This document shows, in pieces, positions 40,228 through 49,570 of a stretch of DNA of 64,000 nucleotides. Location: NCBI RefSeq assembly GCF_002807665.1, contig NZ_PEAY01000003.1, positions 623,815 through 687,814 on the forward strand, given 5' to 3'. A program made the translations under genes and the position numbers. The notes beneath the pieces were generated by a model that saw only the letters and a list, made by a program, of their open reading frames with translations, searched no databases and was not told the origin of the DNA. The DNA comes from Neoalteromonas facilis (lineage in GTDB: Bacteria > Pseudomonadota > Gammaproteobacteria > Enterobacterales > Alteromonadaceae). The stretch's first letter is position 1; every line of letters begins with the position of its first letter.

Positions 40228-41361
40228 GTGGCCAGCCAAGTCATCGATAACGCCTTTATGAATCGAGCTATTGCGCTCGCAAAACAAGGCGTTTTCACTA
40301 CCACACCAAACCCCAATGTGGGATGTGTCATCGTGGATGATACTGGACTCATTATTGGTGAGGGTTTTCACCAACAAGCCGGAACGCCGCATGCCGAAGT
40401 GCATGCATTAGCGCAAGCTGGTGTGGCGGCAAAAGGCGCGACTGCCTATGTTACATTAGAACCCTGTAGTCACCATGGGCGCACCGGCCCATGTGCGGAA
40501 GCATTGGTCAATGCTGGGGTTGCACGTGTGGTTGTTGCAATGCAGGACCCGAACCCACTGGTTGCCGGGCAGGGGATTGCAAAATTAAAAGCGGCCGGCA
40601 TAGGCGTTTCTGTTGGTGTCGCTGAGTCAGAAGCGCAAGCGCTGAATCGTGGCTTTGTTAAACGCATGACGGCAGGTAAACCGTTTGTCACGCTGAAATT
40701 GGCATCGAGTCTAGATGGGCGTACTGCACTGAGTAACGGTGAGAGTCAATGGATTACAGGGCCTGCTGCGCGCCAAGATGTACACAAATTGCGTGCTCAG
40801 CAGTGTGCGGTGTTAACTGGGGCTGATACGGTTCTGGTGGATAACCCGCAACTGACGGCGCGTGTTGACAAACAAACACTATATCCCAGTGCCCTGCGAT
40901 CATTGCCGTTGCGTCAACCTGTAAGAGTCATTATCGACAGTCAAAATCGCCTGCATGCAGATTTACAGGTGTTTCATCAAACGGGGCAAAGCATCGTCGT
41001 TAATTTGCATCATAATGATGCGCTGTCTGATTTTTCCTCTGAACAAGTGGTACAATGGCAGGTTAAAGAGGCTGATGGACGGGTTGATTTAAACGACCTT
41101 ATGCTTCGTTTGTCTCAAGCGCAATTTAATCACGTTTGGCTAGAATGCGGCGCAACGTTGGCCGGTGCTATGTTTGCGCGGTCTTTAGTCGATGAAATTG
41201 TTCTGTATCAGGCACCTAAACTAATGGGCCAAGACGCGCGTAGTTTGTTGACGCTACCTCATTATAGTGCAATGACGGATATACCGGAATTATCAGTTGA
41301 GTCGGTTGAAACGCTAGAAAATGACATTAAATTAGTGCTTAGCCCACGTTATCAACTTTAA
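40228..41361 (+). CDS. ribD: Bifunctional riboflavin biosynthesis deaminase/reductase RibD
   Basis: Catalyses deamination and then side-chain reduction of the pyrimidine intermediate of riboflavin synthesis, 377 residues. The deaminase zinc site is HAEVHAL plus the PCSHHGRTGPC segment (about 50-90). The reductase domain (from about 150) starts PFVTLKLASSLDGRTAL and includes NPQLTARV and WLECGATLAGAMF. The start is a GTG at 40228, which aligns with the E. coli N-terminus; an ATG 10 codons later is an alternative. It lies 20 bases after nrdR and 21 bases before ribE. Confidence 0.96.
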   Translation: MASQVIDNAFMNRAIALAKQGVFTTTPNPNVGCVIVDDTGLIIGEGFHQQAGTPHAEVHALAQAGVAAKGATAYVTLEPCSHHGRTGPCAEALVNAGVARVVVAMQDPNPLVAGQGIAKLKAAGIGVSVGVAESEAQALNRGFVKRMTAGKPFVTLKLASSLDGRTALSNGESQWITGPAARQDVHKLRAQQCAVLTGADTVLVDNPQLTARVDKQTLYPSALRSLPLRQPVRVIIDSQNRLHADLQVFHQTGQSIVVNLHHNDALSDFSSEQVVQWQVKEADGRVDLNDLMLRLSQAQFNHVWLECGATLAGAMFARSLVDEIVLYQAPKLMGQDARSLLTLPHYSAMTDIPELSVESVETLENDIKLVLSPRYQL

Positions 41362-41382
41362 CCTTAGCGAACAGGATTTAGC

Positions 41383-42045
41383 ATGTTTACCGGAATTATT
41401 AGTGCCGTTGGCAACATAAAATCGTTAGAGCGGAAAGGCTCTGATATGCGGATTACGGTAGATGTCGGTAAGTTAGACATGGCTGATGTTGCGTTGGGCG
41501 ACAGTATTGCTACAAATGGCGTTTGTTTGACCGTTGTGGATTTTGATGCGCAATCATACAGCGCCGATGTGTCTGAAGAGACACTGAAGTACACAGGATT
41601 TGGCGATTATAAAATTGGTACACAGGTTAATTTAGAAAAAGCCCTGGCGGTGAGTGACCGACTTGGCGGTCATATAGTATCAGGCCACGTTGATGGTATC
41701 GGTACTATTAGCAAAATTAATCATCACAGCAAGTACATTGAGTTTTGGGTTAAGGCGCCTGACAACCTAGCAAAATATATTGTTCACAAGGGTTCTATCA
41801 CCGTTGATGGGATAAGCTTAACCGTGAATGAGGTCAATGGCGCTGAGTTTATGTTGTGGATCATCCCACATACCCTACAAGAAACGGTGATGGCCAATTA
41901 CACTGTGGGTAGCAAGGTCAACTTAGAAGTTGATGTGATTGCGCGCTACTTGGAAAGACTGTTGCAGGGTGAGAACGCTGCAAAAGCCAGTACATCGACG
42001 ATAGATATGGCGTTTTTAGCCGAGCACGGATTTTTAAAACAATAA
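41383..42045 (+). CDS. ribE: Riboflavin synthase, alpha subunit
   Basis: Dismutates two 6,7-dimethyl-8-ribityllumazine molecules to riboflavin, the last step. The 220 residues consist of two lumazine-binding beta-barrel repeats: MFTGIISAVGNI at the start and DRLGGHIVSGHVDGIGTI at the beginning of the second repeat (about residue 93). Each repeat has the SLTV-type strand (GVCLTVV, GISLTVNEV). The C-terminal helix that mediates trimer contacts is present. It lies between ribD and ribBX. The gene is called ribC or ribE depending on the species. Confidence 0.96.
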   Translation: MFTGIISAVGNIKSLERKGSDMRITVDVGKLDMADVALGDSIATNGVCLTVVDFDAQSYSADVSEETLKYTGFGDYKIGTQVNLEKALAVSDRLGGHIVSGHVDGIGTISKINHHSKYIEFWVKAPDNLAKYIVHKGSITVDGISLTVNEVNGAEFMLWIIPHTLQETVMANYTVGSKVNLEVDVIARYLERLLQGENAAKASTSTIDMAFLAEHGFLKQ

Positions 42046-42081
42046 TAAGAACCGCTTAACCTTTACCTTACTGAGAGCACA

Positions 42082-43182
42082 ATGGGACTGAATACACCAC
42101 AAGAAATCATCGACGACATTCGCAATGGACGAATGGTTATCCTCATGGATGATGAAGATAGAGAGAACGAGGGTGATCTCATCATGGCGGCCGAACACGT
42201 TACGCCAGAAGCCATTAATTTTATGGTCACACATGCGCGGGGACTGGTGTGTTTGCCGATGACGGCAGAGCGTTGTCGTCGATTAAATTTGCCTCTAATG
42301 GTGAATAATAATGGTGCTCAGTTTTCAACTAATTTTACCGTGTCCATAGAAGCGGCCGAGGGTGTGACCACCGGGATATCCGCCGCAGATCGTGCGCGCA
42401 CCATATTAGCGGCTACAGCGCCGGATGCGAAAGCATCTGATATTGTCCAGCCTGGTCATATTTTTCCGCTTATTGCCAAACAAGGCGGCGTACTTAATCG
42501 TGCAGGTCACACCGAAGCCGGTGTGGATTTAGCGCGTTTGGCAGGCTGTGAACCCGCCGCTGTTATCGTTGAAATTCTGAATGATGATGGTTCTATGGCC
42601 CGCCGTCCTGAATTAGAGGTTTTCGCTAAAAAGCATAATCTTAAAATGGGCACCATTGCTGATCTGATTGAATATCGTAATATCAATGAAACTACTATTG
42701 AGCGTGTTGCTCAGTGTCATTTACCGACTCAATACGGCGAATTTGAGTTATTCACATTCAGAGATATTATTGATAACCAATTACATTTTGCCCTTAAAAA
42801 AGGTGATATCGACGAGAACACGCCCACATTGGTGCGAGTTCACTTACACAATACGTTTTCAGACTTGTTGGGCTCTACGCGTTCATTAAATCGTTCAATG
42901 ACCTTACCGCAAGCTATGCAGCGCATTGCCGATGAAGGTGGCGTGCTAGTATTGTTGGGCAAAGAAGAAGATATCGCACAGCAAGTTCATCAATTTGAAA
43001 TGGAAGATCGCGGTGAAACGCCACTGGCAGCAGACTGGAAAGGCTCTTCTCGTACGGTTGGCGTGGGTAGTCAGATCCTTGCGACCTTGGGCGTAAAACA
43101 AATGCGATTGCTGAGCAAACCGGTTAAATATCATGCACTTTCTGGCTATGGCTTGGAAGTTGTCGAATATATACACGATTAA
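42082..43182 (+). CDS. ribB: 3,4-dihydroxy-2-butanone 4-phosphate synthase with degenerate RibA-like domain (RibBX type)
   Basis: 366 residues in two parts. Residues 1-200 are a full RibB enzyme, making the four-carbon unit of riboflavin from ribulose 5-phosphate: the acidic loop [12 protein letters not shown] and [16 protein letters not shown] (metal and substrate sites) are intact. Residues about 205-366 have the GTP cyclohydrolase II fold, but the zinc cysteines of RibA (C-x10-C-x-C) are absent: the stretch reads [15 protein letters not shown]. The second half should therefore not cleave GTP. This fits the RibBX variant known in proteobacteria. A true ribA must lie outside the window. Confidence 0.93.
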   Translation: MGLNTPQEIIDDIRNGRMVILMDDEDRENEGDLIMAAEHVTPEAINFMVTHARGLVCLPMTAERCRRLNLPLMVNNNGAQFSTNFTVSIEAAEGVTTGISAADRARTILAATAPDAKASDIVQPGHIFPLIAKQGGVLNRAGHTEAGVDLARLAGCEPAAVIVEILNDDGSMARRPELEVFAKKHNLKMGTIADLIEYRNINETTIERVAQCHLPTQYGEFELFTFRDIIDNQLHFALKKGDIDENTPTLVRVHLHNTFSDLLGSTRSLNRSMTLPQAMQRIADEGGVLVLLGKEEDIAQQVHQFEMEDRGETPLAADWKGSSRTVGVGSQILATLGVKQMRLLSKPVKYHALSGYGLEVVEYIHD

Positions 43183-43196
43183 TTGCTTTATTTAGA

Positions 43197-43223
43197 TTGA
43201 TCAACAAAAAGCTGTGCTATAAT
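43197..43223 (+). promoter_or_regulatory. Candidate sigma-70 promoter of ribH-nusB-thiL-pgpA
   Basis: A perfect -10 TATAAT (43218-43223) is followed by a GC-rich GCGCGCC stretch, and TTGATC lies 15 bases upstream as a weak -35. It is in the 70-base gap after ribBX. The GC-rich discriminator suggests growth-rate control. No FMN riboswitch fits in the gap. Confidence 0.6.
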
Positions 43224-43252
43224 GCGCGCCGAATTTTTTAGGGGTAACCGAA

Positions 43253-43735
43253 ATGAATGTAATCGAAGGTAATGTTCGTGCTACGGGTAAGCGTTTCGCC
43301 ATTGTCGTATCACGTTTTAACAGCTTTGTAGTCGAAAGCCTGCTTGAAGGGGCGCTTGATACACTGGAACGTTTCGGTGAAGTCAATGACTCTGATATTA
43401 CCCTCGTTCGCGTACCAGGGGCGTATGAACTACCAATCGCCGCAAAAAAATTAGCGGCAAGTGGTAAGTTCGATGCAATCATTGCGTTAGGTGCTGTCAT
43501 CAGAGGCGGCACACCGCACTTTGACTTTGTAGCAGGAGAATGCAACAAAGGCCTAGCGCAGGTGTCATTGGAATACACAATCCCGGTTTCATTTGGTGTT
43601 ATCACGACCGATAGCATTGAGCAGGCCATTGAGCGTTCAGGTACCAAGGCGGGTAACAAAGGTGCAGAAGCGGCAATGGGCGCATTAGAAATGGTTAATG
43701 TTATGTCAGGTCTTGAGCAGCATTTAGGTGAGTAA
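43253..43735 (+). CDS. ribH: 6,7-dimethyl-8-ribityllumazine synthase
   Basis: Condenses the RibD product (after dephosphorylation) with dihydroxybutanone phosphate to form lumazine. The 160 residues show the family blocks: FAIVVSRFN near the start, [36 protein letters not shown] and [16 protein letters not shown]. It may form the icosahedral or decameric shell of the family. A GGGGTAA ribosome site lies upstream. Its 3' end overlaps nusB by 8 bases, the conserved ribH-nusB coupling. Confidence 0.97.
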   Translation: MNVIEGNVRATGKRFAIVVSRFNSFVVESLLEGALDTLERFGEVNDSDITLVRVPGAYELPIAAKKLAASGKFDAIIALGAVIRGGTPHFDFVAGECNKGLAQVSLEYTIPVSFGVITTDSIEQAIERSGTKAGNKGAEAAMGALEMVNVMSGLEQHLGE

Positions 43736-44159
43736 CGTGAAAGTATCTCCTCGCCACAAGGCTCGAGAACTAGCGCTTCAGGGCGTTTACTCTTGGCAGT
43801 TGTCAAGTAATGCGGTAGAGCAGGTTGAGCTGATGTTGGCAACCAGCAACGACATGAAACAAGTCGACATGACCTTGTTTCAACGTTTGCTACGTGGGGC
43901 AGTGACGCAATATGATGAGTTGGACCAGCAAATCAAGCCCTATCTTGGCCGCCTGCCGGAAGAGCTCGATCCTATAGAAAAGGCTATTCTCCGCATCTCT
44001 ACATTTGAGTTAGTGCACTGCATAGAAACACCGTACAAAGTCATCATCAATGAAGCGATAGAGTTGGCAAAAAGTTTTGGCGCGCAAGATAGCCACAAGT
44101 TCATCAACGGTGTTCTCGATAAAGCAGTAAAGACGCTTCGCAAACACGAGCGCAGTTAA
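43728..44159 (+). CDS. nusB: Transcription antitermination factor NusB
   Basis: A 143-residue all-helical RNA-binding protein that binds boxA RNA with NusE (S10) to support rRNA transcription. The N-terminal [20 protein letters not shown] (arginine-rich RNA-binding helix) and the C-terminal [19 protein letters not shown], then [12 protein letters not shown], are diagnostic. It begins with a GTG overlapping ribH by 8 bases. thiL follows after 4 bases. Confidence 0.97.
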   Translation: MSNVKVSPRHKARELALQGVYSWQLSSNAVEQVELMLATSNDMKQVDMTLFQRLLRGAVTQYDELDQQIKPYLGRLPEELDPIEKAILRISTFELVHCIETPYKVIINEAIELAKSFGAQDSHKFINGVLDKAVKTLRKHERS

Positions 44160-44163
44160 GGCA

Positions 44164-45135
44164 GTGAAAGAATTTGACCTCATTGACCGTTTTTTTAAAC
44201 ACGGCGGTCATACACGTAAAGATGTTTTAGTCGGGATTGGCGATGATGCGGCGATCACGCAAGTGGCTGAAAAGCAGTGTCTAGCCACCACGACCGACAC
44301 CCTAGTGAGCGGCGTACACTTTCTCCCCGATAGCCCGGCAAAGGCTGTCGCTCACAAAGCACTAGCTGCCAATCTGAGTGATTTAGCTGCCATGGGGGCT
44401 GAGCCTGCATGGGTGAGTCTATCTTTGTCTATTCCCAGCAGTGAAGAGACTTGGCTGGAAGAGTTCAGTCAGGGCTTGTATGAGCTTTTACAATACTATC
44501 ATGTGCAACTGATTGGTGGTGATACGGTCTCAGGCCCATTATCATTGACTATTACGGCTCAGGGTTTCGTACCTGAAGATTCTTCACTGAAACGTTCCGG
44601 CGCAAAACCAGGAGACTGGATTTACGTGACGGGTCATGTCGGTGATGCAGGCGCGGGCCTTGATATTCTCAAGCAGCAATTGTCTGCAGATGGTTCTGAC
44701 GCTGAATATCTTGTTAATCGCCACCGCTATCCTTCGCCACAAGTAGTGGCGGGAACGGCATTACGGCGTGCAGCAAGTGCGTGTATTGATATCAGCGATG
44801 GCTTACTGGCAGATCTGTCCCATGTATTAAAAGCATCGAATTGTGGTGCATTATTGCATGTAGACAGGCTTCCTTTGTCATCTCAACTATTGGCAGTCGC
44901 TACGCCTGAGCAGGCGATACGCTACGGTTTGACAGCGGGAGATGATTACGAACTGTTGTATACCATTGCTGAAGAGTTCAAAAGTAAAGTTGAAACAGCC
45001 TTGAATACCTTTGGTATCAAAGCCACGTGTATCGGGCAAGTGACCGGTGCGCAAGGCAAACTTGAGCTTAAGCAAAACGATAAGCCTTACGACTTTACTG
45101 GTAAGAAAGGTTTCGAGCACTTCAATGGAGGCTGA
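44164..45135 (+). CDS. thiL: Thiamine-monophosphate kinase
   Basis: Phosphorylates thiamine monophosphate to thiamine pyrophosphate, the cofactor of Dxs nearby. The 323 residues show the PurM-like fold: EFDLIDRFF start, VGIGDDAAI (metal and ATP site), TTDTLVSGVHF, LAANLSDLAAMGAEP, GGDTVSGP and ACIDISDGLLADLSH. Start is a GTG at 44164. It is followed by pgpA with an 11-base overlap. The nusB-thiL-pgpA order is widely conserved. Confidence 0.96.
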   Translation: MKEFDLIDRFFKHGGHTRKDVLVGIGDDAAITQVAEKQCLATTTDTLVSGVHFLPDSPAKAVAHKALAANLSDLAAMGAEPAWVSLSLSIPSSEETWLEEFSQGLYELLQYYHVQLIGGDTVSGPLSLTITAQGFVPEDSSLKRSGAKPGDWIYVTGHVGDAGAGLDILKQQLSADGSDAEYLVNRHRYPSPQVVAGTALRRAASACIDISDGLLADLSHVLKASNCGALLHVDRLPLSSQLLAVATPEQAIRYGLTAGDDYELLYTIAEEFKSKVETALNTFGIKATCIGQVTGAQGKLELKQNDKPYDFTGKKGFEHFNGG

Positions 45136-45610
45136 GTTACGTAAGCGCGTCTCGTTGCGTAACCCCTACCATTTTCTGGCATTAGGATTTGGCAGTGGCT
45201 TGATCCCGTTAATGCCTGGCACCATGGGGTCAATTGCTGCAATTCCCGTAGTATTGCTAGCTTCACTGGCAAACATTCAAGGGTTCATTTTAATCACTGT
45301 TCTTGCCTGTTTACTTGGCGTATTAATCTGTCAGCGCGCTTCAGATGCAATGGGTGTGCATGATCATGGTTCAATCGTGTGGGATGAAATTGCTGGGATG
45401 CTGGTTACGTTCTTGTTTATCCCTATCACCCCAATCACGATAATTGCTGGCTTTGTGCTTTTCAGGCTGTTTGATATTTTAAAACCGTGGCCGATTAGCT
45501 TTTTGGATAAGCATGTACACGGTGGTTTTGGCATCATGCTCGACGACATTATCGCAGGACTTATGGCCTGCGCATGTCTGCATTGGTTGGTTCTGCCGTT
45601 ATTGTTTTAG
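45125..45610 (+). CDS. pgpA: Phosphatidylglycerophosphatase A
   Basis: An inner-membrane phosphatase making phosphatidylglycerol from its phosphate, 161 residues. It has the [16 protein letters not shown] loop near the start, about four hydrophobic segments, and VWDEIAGM plus [11 protein letters not shown], which carry the conserved acidic residues of PgpA. The ATG at 45125 has GAG close upstream and overlaps thiL by 11 bases; a much earlier in-frame start at 45047 would lie deep in thiL. The 3' end overlaps the convergent dxs by 12 bases. pssA at 63 kb works in the same phospholipid pathway. Confidence 0.94.
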   Translation: MEAELRKRVSLRNPYHFLALGFGSGLIPLMPGTMGSIAAIPVVLLASLANIQGFILITVLACLLGVLICQRASDAMGVHDHGSIVWDEIAGMLVTFLFIPITPITIIAGFVLFRLFDILKPWPISFLDKHVHGGFGIMLDDIIAGLMACACLHWLVLPLLF

Positions 45611-47461
45611 TTGGTGGATTTGATTGAGGATCGCTGACGTATCTAAACCTAACTCTGCGTACATTTCCTGTTGCGTACCTTGCAGAATAAAACTGTCTGG
45701 TAAGCCAAGCTTGCGCAGTTTAGTGGTGTAGTTCTTATCATGCAGATATTCACCAACAGCACTGCCTGCACCGCCCATAACAGCACCATCTTCTAGCGTT
45801 ATAATCGCAGCGTGGTTTTGAGCGATTTCATCGATCATTGTCGTATCAAGTGGTTTCACAAAGCGCATGTCGACAAGCGTTGCATCTGCTTGTTCAGCAG
45901 CTTCCTGTGCGTAGTTGATCAATGTGCCAAAATTGAGGATGGCAACATCTTTCCCGGATCTGAGTAAGCGTGCTTTGCCAATGGGTAATTCAGACATTTC
46001 CTCAACAATCTCCGTGCCAATACCCGTACCTCGCGGATATCGCACAGCAGCAGGAACAGCTGCTTTATGGCCTGTGTACAGCATTTGACGACATTCATTT
46101 TCATCACTCGGTGTCATGATGAGCATGTTGGGGATGCAGCGCAGGTAACTAATATCAAACGCCCCTTGGTGGGTAGGGCCGTCGGCTCCGACGATGCCCG
46201 CGCGATCGATAGCGAATAACACCGGTAAATTTTGAATTGCGACATCGTGGATTAACTGATCGTAGGCGCGCTGTAAAAACGTACTGTAGATTGCTACGAC
46301 GGCGTTCAACCCTTCACGCGCCATACCGGCAGCTAAAGTCACCGCATGCTGCTCTGCAATTGCAACATCGAAATATTGTTCTGGGTATTCTTGTGAAAAC
46401 CTGACCATACCCGAGCCTTCACGCATGGCGGGAGTGACTGCGACCAAATCTTTGTCTTTGGCGGCCATATCACATAACCAATCACCAAACACTTTTGAAA
46501 ATGAAGGGCCGCTCGGTTTACTTACCGGCAGCGCATTGTCTGCTGGGTTAAACTTCGGTACAGCATGGTATTTAATTGGATCTTTTTCGGCAACGTCATA
46601 GCCTTTGCCTTTGCGCGTGACCACGTGCAGAATTTGCGGACCTTTGATTTTACGCATATTGCGCAACGTATCGACCATGCCGTTAACATCGTGGCCATCG
46701 ATTGGACCAATATAGTTAAAACCAAGCTCTTCGAAGATAGTTCCGGGTACGACCATGCCTTTAATATGTTCTTCTGCACGACTCGCAAATTCTTTGATGG
46801 GCGGCACGTTACTGAGGAGCTTTTTGCCCCCGTCACGAATACTATTAAACAAGTTACCTGTCAGCAGGCGAGCCAAATGGCTATTCAAGGCGCCAACGTT
46901 TTCCGAAATCGACATTTCATTGTCATTTAGCACAACAACTAAATCTTTATCGATATCACCGCCATGGTTTAAAGCTTCAAATGCCATGCCTGCGGTCATA
47001 GCGCCATCACCAATAACAGCAACTATCTTTCTGTCTTGACCTTCTTTTTCCGCAGCAATGGCCATTCCGAGGGCTGCGCTAATCGATGTTGACGAGTGTC
47101 CAACAGCGAAGGTGTCATATTCACTTTCGGGAGGCCACGGGAACGGGTGCAATCCACCTTTTTGGCGGATCGTTTTCATTCTCTCGCGTCGACCTGTAAG
47201 AATCTTATGGGGGTATGCTTGATGCCCCACATCCCAAATGAGTCTGTCGAAAGGGGTCTGATACACATAATGCAACGCAACCGTGAGCTCAACAGTACCC
47301 AAACCTGAAGCAAAATGCCCACTGCTTTGACTGACGCAGGCAAGTAGATATTGACGAAGTTCATCCGCTAACACTTTAAGTTTGTCTTGCGGCAAATTGC
47401 GCAGTGCAATGGGATCGTCGGCGAGCGCCAGCGTAGGGTACTGATTAATATCTAAAGTCAT
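45599..47461 (-). CDS. dxs: 1-deoxy-D-xylulose-5-phosphate synthase
   Basis: A TPP-dependent enzyme making DXP from pyruvate and glyceraldehyde phosphate, entry step to isoprenoids, thiamine and pyridoxal. The 620 residues have [16 protein letters not shown], the TPP motif [18 protein letters not shown] (about residue 152) with [23 protein letters not shown], and the transketolase pyrimidine domain [14 protein letters not shown]. Full length. It is the last gene of xseB-ispA-dxs on the minus strand. Confidence 0.98.
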   Translation of the reverse strand: MTLDINQYPTLALADDPIALRNLPQDKLKVLADELRQYLLACVSQSSGHFASGLGTVELTVALHYVYQTPFDRLIWDVGHQAYPHKILTGRRERMKTIRQKGGLHPFPWPPESEYDTFAVGHSSTSISAALGMAIAAEKEGQDRKIVAVIGDGAMTAGMAFEALNHGGDIDKDLVVVLNDNEMSISENVGALNSHLARLLTGNLFNSIRDGGKKLLSNVPPIKEFASRAEEHIKGMVVPGTIFEELGFNYIGPIDGHDVNGMVDTLRNMRKIKGPQILHVVTRKGKGYDVAEKDPIKYHAVPKFNPADNALPVSKPSGPSFSKVFGDWLCDMAAKDKDLVAVTPAMREGSGMVRFSQEYPEQYFDVAIAEQHAVTLAAGMAREGLNAVVAIYSTFLQRAYDQLIHDVAIQNLPVLFAIDRAGIVGADGPTHQGAFDISYLRCIPNMLIMTPSDENECRQMLYTGHKAAVPAAVRYPRGTGIGTEIVEEMSELPIGKARLLRSGKDVAILNFGTLINYAQEAAEQADATLVDMRFVKPLDTTMIDEIAQNHAAIITLEDGAVMGGAGSAVGEYLHDKNYTTKLRKLGLPDSFILQGTQQEMYAELGLDTSAILNQIHQLKQ

Positions 47462-47465
47462 GCGG

Positions 47466-48365
47466 TTAATGTGTTCTGCTAAGCATTAAATCGGCGAATT
47501 GCCGTAATAGCTGGGTATTGTAAGGTAATCTGTCCAAGGCTTGAAGCGCTTGTGCATGATATTCTTGTAGTTGGTTTTGCGAAGCCGCTAAACCTAACAG
47601 TGCAGGAAAGGTCGATTTATTCGATTTCTCGTCTGAGCCAGCAGGTTTGCCAAGTGTCTCACTACTTGCTGTAACATCTAAAATGTCATCTTGGACTTGA
47701 AACGCTAATCCAATTGCGTCGGCGTATTCAAGCAATGAATCGGTATGTTGTTGCGGTATATCGCTAGCGAGCAGTGTGGCGCTTTTCACGCAAGCTTTCA
47801 GCAGGGCGCCGGTTTTTAGCCGGTGCAGTTGAATGAGATGCTCTAACGATACCTGTGTATCGGTTGCCGCAAGATCCATGGCTTGCCCGCCGCACATGCC
47901 CCGATACCCTGACGCCTCACTAATGCAGCGTACTAGGTTGATTCTGACACTGTCGCGTACAGTTTGTAGTGGAGTAGAGGCTAATATTTCAAACGCCAGT
48001 GTTTGCAGCGCATCGCCTGCCAAGATAGCGGTCGCTTCATCGAACTTAACATGGCAAGTGGGTTGACCTCGGCGTAAATCATCATCGTCCATAGCCGGAA
48101 GATCGTCATGGACCAAAGAATACGCATGTATGCATTCGATAGCAGCACCGACCGTTATTGCGTCACTTCCATCAACAGCCAGGGTATCGGCAACCACACA
48201 ATGAAGTAACGGCCTCATGCGCTTTCCGCCAACCAGTAGGGCATACTCCACAGCCTGTTTTAGCGTTGGAGCATCATTGGGAAGGCTTTGGATTTGTTCG
48301 TTCAAAAACGCATTCACTCGTTGGTTAACCAATTGATGAAAGGCGTTGAGGTTTTGCTCACTCAT
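47466..48365 (-). CDS. ispA: Farnesyl diphosphate synthase
   Basis: A prenyltransferase adding IPP to DMAPP and GPP to give FPP, 299 residues. The two aspartate-rich motifs are intact: [14 protein letters not shown] (first) and [10 protein letters not shown] (second). [10 protein letters not shown] near the N-terminus binds IPP. The position between xseB and dxs is the standard gammaproteobacterial arrangement. It overlaps xseB by 8 bases and precedes dxs by 4 bases, so expression is coupled. Confidence 0.96.
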   Translation of the reverse strand: MSEQNLNAFHQLVNQRVNAFLNEQIQSLPNDAPTLKQAVEYALLVGGKRMRPLLHCVVADTLAVDGSDAITVGAAIECIHAYSLVHDDLPAMDDDDLRRGQPTCHVKFDEATAILAGDALQTLAFEILASTPLQTVRDSVRINLVRCISEASGYRGMCGGQAMDLAATDTQVSLEHLIQLHRLKTGALLKACVKSATLLASDIPQQHTDSLLEYADAIGLAFQVQDDILDVTASSETLGKPAGSDEKSNKSTFPALLGLAASQNQLQEYHAQALQALDRLPYNTQLLRQFADLMLSRTH

Positions 48366-48600
48366 TATTTGTGTCTAAGTCTCGTAATTCCGCATTACCA
48401 CTTTGCGACATTAAAATTTGAACCTTTTGTTCTGCTGCATCCAGCGTGGCTTGACCTTGTTTGGTCAACTGTACGCCCCGTTCAAATTTTTCCAATGCTG
48501 TCTGTAAGGGCAAGTCACCTTGCTCCATATCTTTTACAATTTGCTCGAGTTCAGCGATCGTTTTTTCAAAATCGTTTTCTGACGCTTGCTCTTTACTCAC
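48358..48600 (-). CDS. xseB: Exodeoxyribonuclease VII small subunit
   Basis: The small helical subunit of exonuclease VII, 80 residues from the chosen GTG at 48600, the same length as E. coli XseB. The family core [20 protein letters not shown], then [20 protein letters not shown], is clear. The frame stays open to an ATG-like start at 48654, but the extra 18 residues do not match the family. The catalytic partner xseA is not in the window. It is divergent from pomA. Confidence 0.93.
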   Translation of the reverse strand: MSKEQASENDFEKTIAELEQIVKDMEQGDLPLQTALEKFERGVQLTKQGQATLDAAEQKVQILMSQSGNAELRDLDTNNE

Positions 48601-48803
48601 GGAAACACCATGTCTGACCTGTGGGTTGATAACCGCGAACCTTACCGAAGGCACTGTGGAGGGTCAATGACTTTATCGTGCTACAAATAGTGATTTTTTT
48701 CTGGTAATTACGATTTGCGAGGTAGAGTATAGAAATTATTCCTCTGGTCGATACAATGACTACGAATAGAACGTTTACCAGTGTTGCAAAATAGGAGTCA
48801 CAC

Positions 48804-49568
48804 GTGGATTTAGCAACCGTCATAGGCATTGTTGGAGCAATTGGTTTTGTTGTCATGGCAATGGTGCTCGGCGGCGATATGGGTATGTTTATTAACGTCC
48901 CTTCGTTGTTAATTGTATTTGGTGGCACTATTTTCGTTGTGTTGTCCCAATTTACCCTCGGGCAATTTTTTGGCGCTGGGAAGGTCGCCGGCAAGGCCTT
49001 CATGTTCAAAATTGAAGCGCCTGAAGATCTCATTCAGAAAATTGTAGAAATGGCAGACGCAGCCCGTAAAGGTGGTTTCTTGGCCTTAGAAGAAGCTGAA
49101 ATTGAAAATGGTTTCATGCAAAAGGGCGTCGATATGCTGGTTGATGGACATGACATAGACGTGGTGCGGGAAACGCTGGCCAAAGACATCAGTATGACCA
49201 CTCAACGACATGAGTTTGGTGCAACCATATTTAAAGGCATGGGGGACGTCGCCCCAGCCATGGGAATGATTGGTACCTTGATTGGTCTGGTTGCCATGTT
49301 GAGTAACATGGATGACCCTAAAGCCATCGGCCCAGCCATGGCGGTTGCCCTCTTAACGACATTGTACGGCGCATTTTTTGCCAACGTTATTTGTTTGCCG
49401 ATAGCGATTAAATTAGGCAATCGAGCTGAAGAAGAAAAACTCAATCAATCTCTGGTTCTTGATGGAATCGTAGGGATAGCGGATGGTCAAAACCCTCGTG
49501 TTATTGAAGGTATCTTAAAAAGCTATTTGGCCGCGAGTAAGCGTGCAGAACCGACTGAAGAAGACTAG
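48804..49568 (+). CDS. pomA: Flagellar motor stator protein PomA (MotA family)
   Basis: The larger stator subunit of the sodium-driven flagellar motor, 254 residues with four membrane segments (about 5-25, 30-50, 150-170, 182-205). The start MDLATVIGIVGAIGF is the PomA signature. The cytoplasmic loop (70-140) carries the charged residues that contact FliG, and GDVAPAMGMIGTLIGLVAML is the third helix. The start is GTG with AGGAG 7 bases upstream. pomB follows after 2 bases. Sodium use is inferred from PomA/PomB similarity and the marine-type context. Confidence 0.95.
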   Translation: MDLATVIGIVGAIGFVVMAMVLGGDMGMFINVPSLLIVFGGTIFVVLSQFTLGQFFGAGKVAGKAFMFKIEAPEDLIQKIVEMADAARKGGFLALEEAEIENGFMQKGVDMLVDGHDIDVVRETLAKDISMTTQRHEFGATIFKGMGDVAPAMGMIGTLIGLVAMLSNMDDPKAIGPAMAVALLTTLYGAFFANVICLPIAIKLGNRAEEEKLNQSLVLDGIVGIADGQNPRVIEGILKSYLAASKRAEPTEED

Positions 49569-49570
49569 CT

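Noticed and set aside
42690..43182. Active GTP cyclohydrolase II in the ribBX C-terminal half
   Set aside because: The zinc cysteines and the surrounding active-site motif are missing.
46522..46930. Long alternative-frame open readings within dxs
   Set aside because: They are shadows of the intact dxs coding sequence, whose motifs are continuous.
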